Source: Paraburkholderia sacchari (GTDB taxonomy: Bacteria > Pseudomonadota > Gammaproteobacteria > Burkholderiales > Burkholderiaceae). From it: a stretch of 64,000 bases of DNA. Position numbers and translations under genes: made by a program. Positions 48,572 to 57,486 of the stretch are shown here, in pieces (position 1 is the stretch's first letter; every line of letters begins with the position of its first letter). A model generated the notes under the pieces. The model was not told where the DNA came from. It did not search any database and was given only the letters and a program-made list of their open reading frames with translations. The DNA lies in NCBI RefSeq assembly GCF_000785435.2, contig NZ_JTDB02000007.1, forward strand, positions 344,455 through 408,454, written 5' to 3'.

Positions 48572-49276
48572 ATGAACTCGAATCCGCACACGTCCACCGT
48601 CCAAGCCACGCGCGCCACCAGCGTGCGCCGCATCGCCGCCGCGCTCGCCATCGGCATGAGCGCCGCCTTCCTGGCAAGCGCGCCGGTTCACGCCGCATCG
48701 ATCGATTCGCTCGTGAAGGACGTAAAGTTCGACGACGCCAAGGGTGTCGCCAAGGACCTCGCGAACGGCATGGACCCGAACGCCACGGATAGCCAGGGCA
48801 TGCCGCTGCTCGTGCTGGCCGCGCGCGAGAAGTCGGACAAGGTTGCGGCAGTGCTGCTCGACAATCCGAAGATCAACATCGCCGCCGAGGACAAGTCGGG
48901 CGAGAACGCGCTGATGCTGGCCTCGCTCAACGGCGACATGGATCTCGTAAAGCTGCTCATCACCAAGGGCGCCGAAGTGAACAAGCAGGGCTGGACGCCG
49001 CTGCACTACGCCGCCGCGAACGGCCACGACGACGTGGTGAAACTGCTGGTCGGCTATTCGGCCGACGTCAACTCGCTGTCGCCCAACGGCACGACTCCGC
49101 TCATGATGGCCGCGCGCGGAGACCATATGAGCACCGCGAAACTGCTGCTCGACCACGGCGCCAATCTGAACGCGAAGAACCAGATCGGCATGAACGCACT
49201 CGATTTCGCCAAGCAGTACAAGGCGCCTGACGCGATCAAGGAGCTCTCGGCGCGCATGGGCCAGACGACGCAGTAA
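48572..49276 (+). CDS. Exported ankyrin-repeat protein
   Basis: 234 residues from the ATG at 48572. The signal peptide has a long n-region and the core IAAALAIGMSAAFLASAPVHA with cleavage after VHA, so it is periplasmic. About five ankyrin repeats follow (NAGMDPNATDSQG-type turns; GWTPLHYAAANGHDDVVKLL near 150; GTTPLMMAARGDH near 182). It is a protein-binding scaffold with unknown partner. A Rap1a/Tai-type gene follows after 180 bases. Confidence 0.9.
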   Translation: MNSNPHTSTVQATRATSVRRIAAALAIGMSAAFLASAPVHAASIDSLVKDVKFDDAKGVAKDLANGMDPNATDSQGMPLLVLAAREKSDKVAAVLLDNPKINIAAEDKSGENALMLASLNGDMDLVKLLITKGAEVNKQGWTPLHYAAANGHDDVVKLLVGYSADVNSLSPNGTTPLMMAARGDHMSTAKLLLDHGANLNAKNQIGMNALDFAKQYKAPDAIKELSARMGQTTQ

Positions 49277-49456
49277 CCCCGCTGCGGGCGCTCTGGCCGT
49301 CGGGTGCATTCGCGCAAGCTCTTTCGCAGAAGAGCCGCACGACGCGCCCCTAAAACAGTGCACAATACCGGGGTTGCCGCCGGCCGCCAGCGGGCGGCTC
49401 GCGGTGCGGCAAACGCTGCCCCCGACGACGAATCAAGCGACGAATCAAGGAGAATC

Positions 49457-49813
49457 ATGCTGCGGGCTCTGATCTGCGCCGGCGCGCTCGCTGTGCCGAT
49501 TTCGGCTTTTGCCTTTACCGCCTCCGATCTGAACCGGCTGTGCTCGAAGACTGACGTGGCGTCGCGCAGCGCATGCGCGGCTTATATCGAAGGCGCCGCC
49601 GACGGCATTTTCAATACCATCGACGCCATTGGCGGCACAACCGGCCCGCGCGTCGGCCAATATTTCTGTCTGCCGCAGGAAGCCCGCTCGGCGCAACTCA
49701 CCGACGCCGTGCGCAAATACATCGCCGATAACCCGAACGTCGCCGGCTACAACGCCAGTACGGCCGTCTCGCTCGGGCTCGGCAAGGCGTTTCCTTGCAA
49801 GACCGGCAATTGA
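49457..49813 (+). CDS. Rap1a/Tai family protein (T6SS immunity-like)
   Basis: 118 residues from the ATG at 49457 behind AAGGAGA. The signal peptide LRALICAGALAVPISAFA directs it to the periplasm. The pattern of four Cys, ACAAYIEGAADGIF near 47, FCLPQEARSAQLTDAVRKYI near 74 and the ending LGKAFPC is that of Rap1a/Tai proteins. These neutralise type VI amidase effectors in Serratia and others; many members are chromosomal orphans. No effector or secretion gene is in the window. Housekeeping or orphan immunity are both possible. Confidence 0.8.
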   Translation: MLRALICAGALAVPISAFAFTASDLNRLCSKTDVASRSACAAYIEGAADGIFNTIDAIGGTTGPRVGQYFCLPQEARSAQLTDAVRKYIADNPNVAGYNASTAVSLGLGKAFPCKTGN

Positions 49814-50092
49814 CGGGGCGCTGAGCCGGGCCGGCAATCGCGCCGAAAACCGACATTGCGTCAAGCCGTCTGCTTGAATCTTTCCTGAGCGGCCCGACCT
49901 GGCCGACCGCATTCTTTAGCGCATCTTTACGCGCATTCACGTAGCGTGACATTAGGTCCTGTTGCCTTGCGCCGCGCTCACGATCTTCCCGAACGGCGGC
50001 CGGACCGGCGAGCCCGCAGGCTCGGCCAGTATCGTGGCATGCCCCTTGCTGGGGTATCTGGTTGCCGGAGCAAACGGAGGAGACATATTTCG

Positions 50093-51499
50093 ATGGCCAG
50101 ACTGATAGTCGTCTCGAACCGGGTGGCTACGCCCACGGAGGCCAGGGGGTCCGCAGGGGGGCTCGCCGTCGGCGTGTTCGGGGCGCTCAAGGACGCAGGA
50201 GGAGTGTGGTTTGGCTGGAGCGGCGACGTCGTAAGCGAGACGGTGGCCAACGCGGGCCCGACGCTCGCGGGGGAGGGTCATGTCACGTTCGCGACAGTCG
50301 GGCTCACAAAAAAAGACTACGACCAGTATTACCGCGGTTTCTCGAATGCCACGCTGTGGCCAGTGTTCCACTATCGCAACGATCTCGCGCGCTATGAGCG
50401 CGACGAATACGCCGGCTACCGGCGCGTGAACGCGTGGCTCGCGCACAAGCTCATCAAGCTGATCCAGCCCGACGACAGGATCTGGGTCCACGACTACCAC
50501 CTGATTCCGTTCGCCGAAGCGCTGCGCGCCGAGGGCGTGCGCAATCGTATCGGCTTTTTCCTCCATATTCCGTTTCCTTCGCCCCAGGTGCTGCAGACGA
50601 TTCCGCCGCACGATGAACTTGTGCGGTCGCTTTGCTGCTACGACCTGCTCGGCTTCCAGACGCGCAACGACCAGCAGGCGTTTCACGATTACATCGTGCG
50701 CACCGCGAAGGGCGTGGTGCGCGAGCATGGCGAAAACAACGAAGCGGGCGACGTGGAGGCCTACGGCCGCACGCTGCGCACGGGCGTCTACCGCATCGGC
50801 GTGTTTCCCGACGAGATCGCCGAGCAGGCTGCGCGCTATGAGAGCCGCCAGCATGTGCTCGATCTCAAGCAGAGCCTCGAAGGGCGCAAGCTCGTGATGA
50901 GCGTGGACCGGCTCGATTATTCGAAGGGGCTCGTCGAGCGCTTTCACGCCTTCGAGCAATTGCTCGAGCATTCGCCCGAATGGCGCGGCAAGGTCACGCT
51001 TGTGCAGATCGCGCCGCCCACGCGCTCCGACGTGGCAAGCTACAAGATCATCCGCGAGGAACTGGAGCGCGAGGCCGGACGCATAAACGGGCGCTATTCG
51101 GGCCTCGACTACACGCCGATCCGCTACCTGAGCCAGCAATACGACCGCTGGAAGCTGATGTCGCTCTTTCGCGAGTCGCAGGTGGGCTATGTCACACCGC
51201 TGCACGATGGCATGAACCTGGTCGCGAAGGAGTACGTGGCCGCGCAGAATCCCGACGATCCCGGCGTGCTCGTGCTGTCGATCTTCGCGGGCGCGGCGGC
51301 CGAGCTAACGGGGGCGCTGCTCGTGAATCCTCACGATGCGGCGGGCATGTCGGAGGCGCTCGGGCGCGCGCTGTCGATGCCGCTCGAAGAGCGCAAGGCG
51401 CGTTACCTGACCAACATGGAAGCGCTGCGCCGCAACGATCTGGGGGTCTGGCGCGACCGTTTTCTCTCCGATCTCGCGGCCGTGCCGCAGCCGCGCTGA
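50093..51499 (+). CDS. otsA: Alpha,alpha-trehalose-phosphate synthase (GT20)
   Basis: 468 residues from the ATG at 50093, with GGAGGAG upstream. It joins UDP-glucose and glucose-6-phosphate to trehalose-6-phosphate. Seen: LIVVSNRVATP at 3-13 and GGLAVGVFGAL near 22 (glucose-6-phosphate loop), VHDYHLIPFAEALR near 133, FFLHIPFPSP near 154, DRLDYSKGL near 271, and the NLVAKEYVA donor site near 377. No trehalose-6-phosphate phosphatase (otsB) gene is adjacent. Confidence 0.96.
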   Translation: MARLIVVSNRVATPTEARGSAGGLAVGVFGALKDAGGVWFGWSGDVVSETVANAGPTLAGEGHVTFATVGLTKKDYDQYYRGFSNATLWPVFHYRNDLARYERDEYAGYRRVNAWLAHKLIKLIQPDDRIWVHDYHLIPFAEALRAEGVRNRIGFFLHIPFPSPQVLQTIPPHDELVRSLCCYDLLGFQTRNDQQAFHDYIVRTAKGVVREHGENNEAGDVEAYGRTLRTGVYRIGVFPDEIAEQAARYESRQHVLDLKQSLEGRKLVMSVDRLDYSKGLVERFHAFEQLLEHSPEWRGKVTLVQIAPPTRSDVASYKIIREELEREAGRINGRYSGLDYTPIRYLSQQYDRWKLMSLFRESQVGYVTPLHDGMNLVAKEYVAAQNPDDPGVLVLSIFAGAAAELTGALLVNPHDAAGMSEALGRALSMPLEERKARYLTNMEALRRNDLGVWRDRFLSDLAAVPQPR

Positions 51500-51590
51500 C
51501 TGGCCGAGTATGGAGATGGCGCGAGCCGCGCCTGATTGCGTATCATCGGGCGCTGGCTCAACCCGCGCTCGTGCGCGCTTGCTACGGCTC

Positions 51591-52760
51591 ATGCTCTCGA
51601 CCCTCGCCATCGCCAACTACCGCTCGCTGCGCGAACTCATCGTGCCGCTCGGGCCGCTGAACGTCATCACCGGGCCGAACGGCAGCGGCAAGTCCAATCT
51701 CTACCGGGCGCTGCGCCTGCTCGCGTTGACCGCGCGCGGTGGCGTGATTCCATCGCTCGCGCGCGAGGGTGGCTTGCAATCGACGCTTTGGGCCGGTCCC
51801 GAACGCTTTTCGCGCGCGGTCGCCACGGGCAACTACGCAGTGCAGGGCACGGTGCGCAAAGACGCCGTGAGCCTCAAGCTCGGCTTCGCGAGCGAAACCT
51901 TCGGCTATGCGATCGACCTGGGCTTGCCGGTGCCCGGCTCCTCGCAGTTCTCGCTGGACCCGGTCATCAAGCGCGAATGCATCTGGGGCGGGCCGCTGCT
52001 GCGACCATCGACTTTGCTCGTCGACCGCCAGGGGGCCATGATCCGCATTCGCGACGAGGAAGCGCAAGGCGAGTGGACGACGCTCGCGCAACCCGTGGCG
52101 AGCTTCGACAGCATGATGACGGAGTTCGCCGACCCGCGCAGCGCGCCGGAGATGATCGCGGTGCGCGAGCAGATCCGTTCGTGGCGCTTCTACGACCACT
52201 TCCGCACCGACGAGCACGCGCCCGCGCGCCAGGTGCAGATCGGCACGCATTCGCCGGTGCTGTCCGACGATGGCGCCAATCTTGCCGCCGCGCTGCAGAC
52301 GATCCGCGAGATTGGCGATGCCGGCGCGCTCGACACGGCGATCGGCGATGCGTTTCCGGGCGCGCGCGTCGAGATCGTCAACCACGAAGGGCGCTTCGAA
52401 GTCGCGCTGCGTCAGGAGGGGCTGCTGCGGCCGTTGCGCGGCGCCGAACTTTCGGACGGCACACTGCGCTATCTCTTGCTCGCCGCTGCGCTGTTGAGCC
52501 CGCGGCCACCCGCGCTGCTCGTGCTCGACGAGCCGGAGACGAGCTTGCACCCGGACCTGCTGCCGTCGCTCGCACGGCTCATCGCGCGCGCCTCGGCGCA
52601 CTCGCAGGTACTGGTCGTTTCGCACGCGGCGCGGCTCGTCGCCGCGCTCGAGCGCGAGGCGGGCAGCCAGTCGATCGTGCTCGAGCGACGCCTCGGCGCG
52701 ACGGCGCTCGCCGACGCCGATTCGCTCGATGTGCCGGCGTGGAAATGGCCGTCGCGCTAA
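51591..52760 (+). CDS. AAA family ATPase, RecF/OLD-like
   Basis: 389 residues from the ATG at 51591. It opens with TLAIANYRSLRELIVPLGPLN and the Walker A loop GPNGSGKSN near 25. A signature-like SDGTLRYLLLAAALLSP is near 285, Walker B LLVLDEPETSLHPDLL near 307 and VVSHAARLV near 343. This is the AAA_15/AAA_21 layout of SMC/RecF-like ATPases. There is no TOPRIM nuclease domain and no nuclease gene beside it. The role is unknown; such proteins occur both in DNA repair and in phage defence. Codon use does not differ from its neighbours. Confidence 0.85.
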   Translation: MLSTLAIANYRSLRELIVPLGPLNVITGPNGSGKSNLYRALRLLALTARGGVIPSLAREGGLQSTLWAGPERFSRAVATGNYAVQGTVRKDAVSLKLGFASETFGYAIDLGLPVPGSSQFSLDPVIKRECIWGGPLLRPSTLLVDRQGAMIRIRDEEAQGEWTTLAQPVASFDSMMTEFADPRSAPEMIAVREQIRSWRFYDHFRTDEHAPARQVQIGTHSPVLSDDGANLAAALQTIREIGDAGALDTAIGDAFPGARVEIVNHEGRFEVALRQEGLLRPLRGAELSDGTLRYLLLAAALLSPRPPALLVLDEPETSLHPDLLPSLARLIARASAHSQVLVVSHAARLVAALEREAGSQSIVLERRLGATALADADSLDVPAWKWPSR

Positions 52761-53041
52761 ATTGCCTCGGGCGCACCGCCCAGACGCACTGCCTGGGGCG
52801 CTCCGCAGGATGTTTCGACGTGTAAGTCCATATAGCAATTGAAATACTCGCAGCGTGGGCGCCGCGCAAGGCGAATAATGGCCAGGTGCGCCGCGCTGCG
52901 AGCCGCCCGATCGCGTCCTCCTCGAGTCTGTCCCTTCGATAATTGAGGGACGCGATTGCAATACTGGGCTTCCTTTAAAATGGCTCGAACCGCCTGGCGG
53001 AATTCCCCGCGTGCGAGCACCGAACACGAAGGAGACATTCA

Positions 53042-54109
53042 ATGAGAATTGCGCAGATCGCCCCGCTGACCGAATCAGTGCCGCCCAAGCTCTACGGCGG
53101 CACCGAGCGCGCCGTGTCGTATATCACCGAGGCGCTGGTCGAGCTCGGACACGACGTGACGCTGTTCGCAAGCGGCGATTCGCAAACGCGTGCGAAGCTC
53201 GAACCCGTGTGGCCGCGCGCGCTGCGCCTCGACCCCGGCATTCGCGACCGGATCGCGCCTCACATGCTGCTGATGGAAATGGTGCGCCGCCAGGCCGACC
53301 AGTTCGACGTACTGCATTTCCATATGGATTACTACTCGTTTTCGGTGTTCAAGCGCCAGGAAACGCCATTCGTGACCACGCTGCACGGTCGTCTGGACTT
53401 GCCGGAACAGCAGCCGGTGTTCGACACGTTCAACACGGCGCCGGTCATATCGATCTCGAACGCGCAGCGCCAGCCGATGCCGCAGGCCAAATGGCTCCGG
53501 ACCGTCTATCACGGCCTGCCCGAGGCGCTCTATACGCCGCAGCCCGTGGAGCAGCGCTATCTTGCGTTTCTCGGCCGCATCTCGCCCGAGAAGCGTGTGG
53601 ACACCGCGATTCGCATTGCCCAGCGCTGCGGCTTGCCGATCCGCATCGCCGCCAAAGTCGACGAGGCCGACCGCGAGTATTTCGAACGCGAGATCAAGCC
53701 ACTGTTCGCACTCCCGAATGTGGAGTTCGTCGGCGAGATCAACGACAGCCAGAAGGCCGAATTTCTCTCCGGTGCGCATGCGCTGCTGTTCCCGATCGAC
53801 TGGCCCGAGCCGTTCGGGCTGGTGATGATCGAGGCGATGGCGTGCGGCACGCCCGTGATCGCGTTCAATCGCGGCTCGGTGCCGGAAGTGGTGGATGAGG
53901 GCGTTTCGGGATTTATCGTCGAGGACGAGATTGGCGCCGTGGCGGCCGTGAACCGGCTTTCACGCGTGTCGCGCGCCGGCGTGCGGCGGCGCTTCGAAGA
54001 GCGCTTCACGTCGCACAGCATGGCGCAGCAGTATATCGAGGCGTATCAGGCGGTGATACGCGCGAACAAGCGTTCGCGCTTCAAGGTGATCGACACGTCC
54101 ACGAGCTGA
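53042..54109 (+). CDS. Glycosyltransferase family 4 protein
   Basis: 355 residues, retaining GT-B enzyme. N-terminal MRIAQIAPLTESVPPKLYGG and GGTERAVSYITEALVELGHDVTLF hold the acceptor side; FLGRISPEKRVDTAI near 175 and EPFGLVMIEAMACGTPVIAF near 259 (the EX7E motif) the nucleotide-sugar side. It is similar to sucrose/trehalose-type or cell-surface glycosyltransferases. Sugar and acceptor cannot be assigned. Ribosome site AAGGAGA. It lies near otsA but is separated by the ATPase gene and a 281-bp gap. Confidence 0.9.
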   Translation: MRIAQIAPLTESVPPKLYGGTERAVSYITEALVELGHDVTLFASGDSQTRAKLEPVWPRALRLDPGIRDRIAPHMLLMEMVRRQADQFDVLHFHMDYYSFSVFKRQETPFVTTLHGRLDLPEQQPVFDTFNTAPVISISNAQRQPMPQAKWLRTVYHGLPEALYTPQPVEQRYLAFLGRISPEKRVDTAIRIAQRCGLPIRIAAKVDEADREYFEREIKPLFALPNVEFVGEINDSQKAEFLSGAHALLFPIDWPEPFGLVMIEAMACGTPVIAFNRGSVPEVVDEGVSGFIVEDEIGAVAAVNRLSRVSRAGVRRRFEERFTSHSMAQQYIEAYQAVIRANKRSRFKVIDTSTS

Positions 54110-54190
54110 GCGGCGGCCGGTGCCGCCAGCCGCCCGGGCAGCCTTTAGACGAAGGCCCGGGCGCCCGACATGCTCGTGAATGCGTGAAAT

Positions 54191-54778
54191 TTACAGCTTC
54201 AGCGGGGAGATCTTGGTCGTGCCGAGCGAGAGGTCGCCGATCAGGCCGCTGTTGGTGAGTACGAAGACTTCCACGGGCTTGGTGCCCGTGGTGGTGTCGA
54301 TTGTGCCGTTCGCACCGACCTTCGCGATCGCGACCGACGCGTCGCCGCCTGCCGCCCAACCGCTCGAATTGCGGAATTTGTCGAGTGCTTCCTGCGTCAT
54401 GAACAGGTAGATGACCGACTTCGATTGCATGCCGAGCGTTGCGCCCACCGAGGCGCCCGTGGTGCTGTAGTAGCCAACAGTGCTGCCGCCGACGCGCAGT
54501 GCGCCGTCGCCGTGCTCGCCGCCAATGCCGATCCCTGCCTGAGTCACCTGCGGGAAGACCAGCACGCCACGCGCCTTGCCTACGAGCTCGCGCGCGCCGG
54601 GCACGGTCTGGTAGAGCCGCGACATCGTGCCGTCGACGCTCGCGTCGATCGCCTGGCGTTTCGCGTCGTTGGTTTGTTCCGTCGGGGGCGTGTTGCCGGT
54701 GGTCGAGCAGCCTGCGAGCGCTGCGCTGGCAAGCGCGATTGCAACCGAAGCCTTAAGGATGAAACGGCGTCCTTGCAT
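54191..54778 (-). CDS. YSC84-related SYLF-domain lipoprotein
   Basis: 195 residues from the ATG at 54778 with GGAG upstream. The signal ends in the lipobox LAGC, so the mature protein is lipid-anchored. The SYLF/Ysc84 domain follows (GARELVGKARGVLVFPQVTQ, GGEHGDGALRV, then MTQEALDKFRNSSGWAAGGDASVA). SYLF domains bind phosphoinositides in eukaryotes; the bacterial lipoproteins are abundant, function unknown. It matches the BPSL1445-type protein of Burkholderia. It is convergent with the glycosyltransferase gene. Confidence 0.9.
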   Translation of the reverse strand: MQGRRFILKASVAIALASAALAGCSTTGNTPPTEQTNDAKRQAIDASVDGTMSRLYQTVPGARELVGKARGVLVFPQVTQAGIGIGGEHGDGALRVGGSTVGYYSTTGASVGATLGMQSKSVIYLFMTQEALDKFRNSSGWAAGGDASVAIAKVGANGTIDTTTGTKPVEVFVLTNSGLIGDLSLGTTKISPLKL

Positions 54779-54925
54779 GTTGTTCTCCGTTCTGTGTTCC
54801 GGGATATCCGAAATAGCCTGAAGCCGTGCCGTCATGGCATTTTGCCAATGGCGGAATCAGCTTTCGCTCTTATAACACAGGGTCCAGATTTGCCAGTTCA
54901 AGATGGCGCATCGTCAAGATGCGCG

Positions 54926-55372
54926 TCAGTGTTCTGGCACGGGCTTCGCGGCGGGAGGGCGTCGCAGCGCGCGGCGCACGGCACCCAGAACGATGCCGAT
55001 GGCGAGCAGGGCTGCAGCCGGCACGACCCAGTAGCCGACGAATGCATGCCACAGATAGCTCATGAGCGTGGCGCGCCGCGTGGCATATTCGTCGAGCGCA
55101 GCCTGGTGAGCCGGGGCGTTTTCCGCGAGCACGGCGGCAGGGCAGCCCAGCGTGCGTGCCCGTTCAGGCGTCCCCTGGCAATGCAGCGGCGCGCCCGCGG
55201 CCCGCTCGGCGTCGGTGAAAGTCCAGTTGGAGAGGGTGCGCTGCAGATCCGCGCGGTTGTAGGCCATCTCGTCCTGGGCCTCGCGCACCACAATGATCAT
55301 CACCGGCACGAGCCAGAAAACGATCACCACCAGCCAGCGGCGAAACCAGCGGTTCTTGTGCTTCCATGCCAT
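54926..55372 (-). CDS. Small inner-membrane protein, unknown
   Basis: 148 residues with two membrane helices (WLVVIVFWLVPVMIIVV near 13-29 and YWVVPAAALLAIGIVLGAV near 115-133). Between them a ~80-residue, probably periplasmic loop holds two Cys (LHCQGT and LGCPAA) that could pair. The C-terminus is basic and proline-rich. I do not recognise a family. Spacing and strand do not tie it to a neighbour. Confidence 0.65.
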   Translation of the reverse strand: MAWKHKNRWFRRWLVVIVFWLVPVMIIVVREAQDEMAYNRADLQRTLSNWTFTDAERAAGAPLHCQGTPERARTLGCPAAVLAENAPAHQAALDEYATRRATLMSYLWHAFVGYWVVPAAALLAIGIVLGAVRRALRRPPAAKPVPEH

Positions 55373-55693
55373 CCGCGCCTCCGTACGATGCGACAGGCAT
55401 CACTCCGGCTTCAAGCTTCATTCGGCGGCCCGATGGCGTCTGTGCGATTGCGTATCAGGAAAAGGGCGCCGCTGCAGCCATCATAGAAGAAAAATCGCGC
55501 TCGGGCGCAACGCCGAGAGGGCGCGGGATGCAAGCGGACAGGCAATTGGTTGAAGTGCGGTGCAGCATGAAAAACGACGCGCCGCAGCATAGGCTGCGGC
55601 GCGTCGCGCAAGGGGGCGTGCTGCGGTGAAGCAGCGGCAGGGGCAAACCCTGTGCTTCGAACCGCGTCGATCAAGATTCGGCCGAGTGGCGGA
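55373..55693. other. Intergenic region downstream of psiF
   Basis: 321 bases. It holds the psiF terminator hairpin (55576-55605) and otherwise no convincing gene. Short frames on both strands lack ribosome sites. Confidence 0.6.
55576..55605 (-). terminator. Terminator of psiF
   Basis: Perfect 13-bp stem (55576-55588 with 55593-55605) and a 4-nt loop. On the minus strand it is followed by GTTTTT, about 90 bases after the psiF stop. Confidence 0.85.
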
Positions 55694-56023
55694 TCAGCTC
55701 TTGGTCGAGAGGCACTGCTTCATGAAGGCCTTGCGGTCGTCGCCCTTCTTGTCGCCGGCCTGGGTGTTGCACGCCTTCATGCGCTCCTGCTGCGACATCG
55801 TGGGGGACACGCCGGCTGCGGAAAGGCATTGCTTCATAAAAGCCTTGCGCTCGTCGCCTTTCTTGTCGCCGGCCTGCGTGTTGCAGGTCTTCATCTTGTT
55901 CTGCTGGCTATTCGGGCTCGCGGCCGCGGAAGCCGCTGCTGCGGGTGCGGCGGTCTGTGCGAACGCCGGTGCGGCCAGTGCGCCGCTCAGCACGATTGCA
56001 GCAATGACGGATTGCATCTTCAT
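55694..56023 (-). CDS. psiF: PsiF repeat protein
   Basis: 109 residues. Signal peptide MQSVIAAIVLSGALAAPAFA. An Ala/Ser linker, then two PsiF repeats, each KxCNTQAGDKKGD(E/D)RKAFMKQCLS with two Cys (about 45-68 and 83-106). E. coli psiF is phosphate-starvation inducible; the function is unknown. The two repeats are nearly identical also at DNA level, pointing to a recent internal duplication. Periplasmic, Cys pairs may form disulfides. Confidence 0.93.
   Translation of the reverse strand: MKMQSVIAAIVLSGALAAPAFAQTAAPAAAASAAASPNSQQNKMKTCNTQAGDKKGDERKAFMKQCLSAAGVSPTMSQQERMKACNTQAGDKKGDDRKAFMKQCLSTKS
55712..55780 (-). repeat. PsiF 69-bp repeat, copy 2
   Basis: 23-codon unit, closely matching the copy at 55826-55894; the starts are 114 bp apart. 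Confidence 0.9.
55826..55894 (-). repeat. PsiF 69-bp repeat, copy 1
   Basis: 23-codon unit encoding the first PsiF repeat. The few base differences from the second copy are mostly synonymous or conservative (for example ERK against DRK). Confidence 0.9.
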
Positions 56024-56208
56024 CGTTCACTCCCATGGGATATCGACGTTGTCGTTAGTCGTGCGAGCAGGCGGCCCATCCGGCCCATCATTGCCCATCG
56101 CCGCAACCATTATGGCAAAGCCAACCTGAAAACGAACTGTGGGTGAGTTCGGTTGACGCACGCTCAGGCACAATGCGCGGTATGCACACCTGAGACTGGA
56201 GATCGACC

Positions 56209-56505
56209 ATGCATTACCTCTTGATGTACGAACTCGTCGACGATTATCTCGAGCGGCGCGCCGAGCATCGCAACGAGCACCTGGCGCTTGCGTGGGCGGC
56301 GGCGGAGCGCGGCGAGCTGCTGCTCGCGGGGGCGGTTGCGGAGCCCGTGGACGAGGCGTTGCTGCTCTTCCAGGGCGAGACCCCGGCGGCCGCCGAAGCG
56401 TTCGCGCGCAACGATCCCTATGTGAAGGCCGGCCTCGTAAAGTCGTGGCGCGTGCGGCCCTGGCAGACCGTAGTGGGAGAGAAAGCGGCCAACCCGGTGC
56501 GCTGA
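56209..56505 (+). CDS. YciI-like protein
   Basis: 98 residues with the YciI/YCII ferredoxin-like fold: MHYLLMYELVDDYLERRAEHRNEHLALAWAAAERGELLLAG-type start with the conserved His at about 25, and FARNDPYVKAGLVKSWRVRPWQTV at the end with the conserved Asp. The YCII family is thought to have a His/Asp active site, but no reaction is known for this type. GGAGA precedes the start. It stands alone between divergent or convergent neighbours. Confidence 0.9.
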   Translation: MHYLLMYELVDDYLERRAEHRNEHLALAWAAAERGELLLAGAVAEPVDEALLLFQGETPAAAEAFARNDPYVKAGLVKSWRVRPWQTVVGEKAANPVR

Positions 56506-56547
56506 ACGCGGGCATGCGGCGGCGCGGGCGCTGGGCGTTGCGATCGG

Positions 56548-57195
56548 TTACGGCATGGCCGCGCGGTCGAGCAAATCGCGCACGGTGTCCTCGTCGACCT
56601 GGGCGAAGTCGAAATAGAACTGGCCCACGCTCATGAACGATGAGGGCGTCTGCACGCAGACGAAATCGTCGACGGCGCCCGCGAGCCGTGCGCGCGCACC
56701 GGCCGGCGCCACCGGCAACGCCGCGATGATGCGCGCCGGCCCGAGCGATGCGAGGGCCCGCGCGGCGGCCTTGAGCGAAGCGCCCGTGGCCATGCCGTCG
56801 TCGACCAGCAGCACCACGCGTCCGGCCACCGGCACGGCGGCGCGCGCACCGCGGTAACGCGCCTCGCGCCGGCCCAGCTCGATGCGGGCGAGCGAGAGCA
56901 CGCCCTGCAATTGCGCCTCGCTTACGCCGGCTTCGCGGACTAGCGCAGCGTCGACGAATTGCGCGCCGTTCGACGAGATCGCGCCCATGGCGAGCTCGGG
57001 CTGCCACGGCGTACCGAGCTTGCACACGGGCAGCACGTCGAGCGGCGCGCGCAGGGCCTTGGCCACTTCATACGCGACCGGCACGCCACCGCGTGGCAGC
57101 GCGAGCACGACGATGTCGCGGCGCCCGGCGTAGGGCGCGAGTTGTGCGGCGAGCATTTGCCCGGCCTCGCGGCGATCGGTGAAGGGACGTTCCAT
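56548..57195 (-). CDS. Phosphoribosyltransferase-domain protein
   Basis: 215 residues from the ATG at 57195 (AGGAG upstream). Type I PRT fold: VVLALPRGGVPVAYEVAKAL near 28, the PRPP loop VVLLVDDGMATGAS near 124, and an extended hood MGAISSNGAQFVD. The loop holds two acidic residues and the TGAS end needed for PRPP binding. These stand-alone proteins, often beside erythromycin-esterase-type or stress genes, have no proven substrate. No neighbour explains it. Confidence 0.88.
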   Translation of the reverse strand: MERPFTDRREAGQMLAAQLAPYAGRRDIVVLALPRGGVPVAYEVAKALRAPLDVLPVCKLGTPWQPELAMGAISSNGAQFVDAALVREAGVSEAQLQGVLSLARIELGRREARYRGARAAVPVAGRVVLLVDDGMATGASLKAAARALASLGPARIIAALPVAPAGARARLAGAVDDFVCVQTPSSFMSVGQFYFDFAQVDEDTVRDLLDRAAMP

Positions 57196-57486
57196 GAGCG
57201 GCTCCTGTGCCATGCAAAGTTGAAACGGAACGGTTCTTTCAGTGTGCCACGCACAGTCCTGGCGCGAGCGTTCAAGTGTGTCCGCGGGCGTCCGCGTGTG
57301 TCCGCGTGTGTCCATTTCGCGCGGCCCGGACCCGTTCGGGAGCGGAACGGCGCGGAACGCACCATTGCGCACCTCGCGAAATCGTCTCCCGCCGCCCGGT
57401 CATTTGCATACGCCGATTTGTCGTTTGGCGCGGCGCATTGGCATGGATACGATGACCTCGAACCTTTCACCGACGAGGTCCGCGCC

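Noticed and set aside
57277..57313. 10-bp tandem repeat (TGTCCGCG type) upstream of the small protein
   Set aside because: Three to four imperfect units in an intergenic GC-rich stretch with no promoter or binding pattern; more likely slippage noise.
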